A stretch of 5,639 nucleotides of DNA from Bacillota bacterium. Lineage in GTDB: Bacteria > Bacillota > Clostridia > Christensenellales > Borkfalkiaceae. Position 1 is the first letter of the stretch. Each line of letters opens with the position of its first letter. The notes under the pieces are model-generated. The model was given only the letters and a program-made list of their open reading frames with translations. It had not been told where the DNA came from and did not search any database. This document shows positions 5,313 to 5,639 of this stretch, piece after piece. The DNA is taken from positions 1 through 5,639 of the forward strand of contig JAEYEN010000007.1 in NCBI GenBank assembly GCA_023403375.1. The letters run 5' to 3'. The translations under genes and the position numbers were made by a program.

Positions 5313-5639
5313 TGTTTAAAAAACTCGATAAAATACTCGAAAGATATTCCAAACTTAACGAACTCGTGAGTAATCCGGACGTTATATCCAATATGGAAGA
5401 GTGGAAAAAATACACCAAAGAATTGTCGGATATAAGCGATACCGTAGAAAAATATACGGAATATAAAAAAGTATTGAAAGAGCAGGAAGATTTGAAAGAA
5501 CTTCTCCCCGAAGAGAAAGACGCGGATATGAAAGCGTTGATGGAAGAAGAAATACAGTCCTGTAAAGAAAAAACAGAGAAACTCGTGGAAGAATTGAGAA
5601 TTTTACTTCTTCCCAAAGACCCGAACGACGATAAAAACG
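5312..5639 (+). CDS. prfA: Peptide chain release factor 1 (RF1), N-terminal part, cut by window edge
   Basis: RF1 ends translation at UAA and UAG. The 109 residues here begin MFKKLDKILERYSKLNELVS and run through the helical, coiled-coil-rich N-terminal domain to EELRILLLPKDPNDDKN. That last stretch precedes the conserved GGTGGDE region of class I release factors; the GGQ and the codon-reading motif lie outside. The ILLLPKDPNDDKN segment and the prmC neighbour favour RF1 over RF2. ATG overlaps the upstream stop as TAATG, and a weak GGTG (5303-5306) is the only ribosome site, so translation is probably coupled to the fusion gene. The reading frame stays open to the last base. Confidence 0.93.
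   Translation, partial: MFKKLDKILERYSKLNELVSNPDVISNMEEWKKYTKELSDISDTVEKYTEYKKVLKEQEDLKELLPEEKDADMKALMEEEIQSCKEKTEKLVEELRILLLPKDPNDDKN

Noticed and set aside
5263..5616. Minus-strand open frame opposite the start of prfA
   Set aside because: It is a Ser/Phe-rich antisense shadow. The plus frame from 5312 encodes the RF1 N-terminus.

Overview
The window reads as chromosome of a low-to-moderate GC, spore-forming-lineage Bacillota, most likely an uncultured Clostridia member. The grounds are gene order (rlmN, rpe and a spoVM-like gene; rpmE, DUF1385, prmC and prfA), strong AAGGAG/GAGGTG ribosome binding sites, sigma-A type promoters and intrinsic terminators with U-tracts. No mobile element, CRISPR array, tRNA or rRNA is visible.

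Left block (1-1903, + strand): the 3' three quarters of rlmN (23S rRNA/tRNA methyltransferase); a 240-bp gene-free spacer carrying a degenerate ~17-bp tandem repeat; a complete rpe (ribulose-phosphate 3-epimerase); and a 28-codon gene at 1784-1870 that matches the sporulation peptide SpoVM in sequence and position. A terminator that works on paper in both directions closes the block. In Bacillus-type genomes stp, prkC and rsgA lie between rlmN and rpe, and thiN lies between rpe and spoVM. None of these is here, so this is a compacted version of that cluster.

Middle (1997-3016, - strand): one medium-chain dehydrogenase/reductase (MDR) family gene that keeps the four-cysteine structural zinc site but has lost the catalytic-zinc ligands and the glycine-rich dinucleotide motif. 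Its promoter shows that the farthest upstream ATG is not the start.

Right block (3223-5639, + strand): rpmE (ribosomal protein L31) with its own promoter, an intrinsic terminator directly before the next ribosome binding site, then a 604-residue fusion of a DUF1385 membrane protein to a complete PrmC release-factor methyltransferase, then the start of prfA, whose product (RF1) is the PrmC substrate. The fusion stop overlaps the prfA start (TAATG). The block is a translation-termination cluster in which the enzyme that modifies RF1 appears to be tethered to the membrane. The fusion is the most unusual feature of the window.
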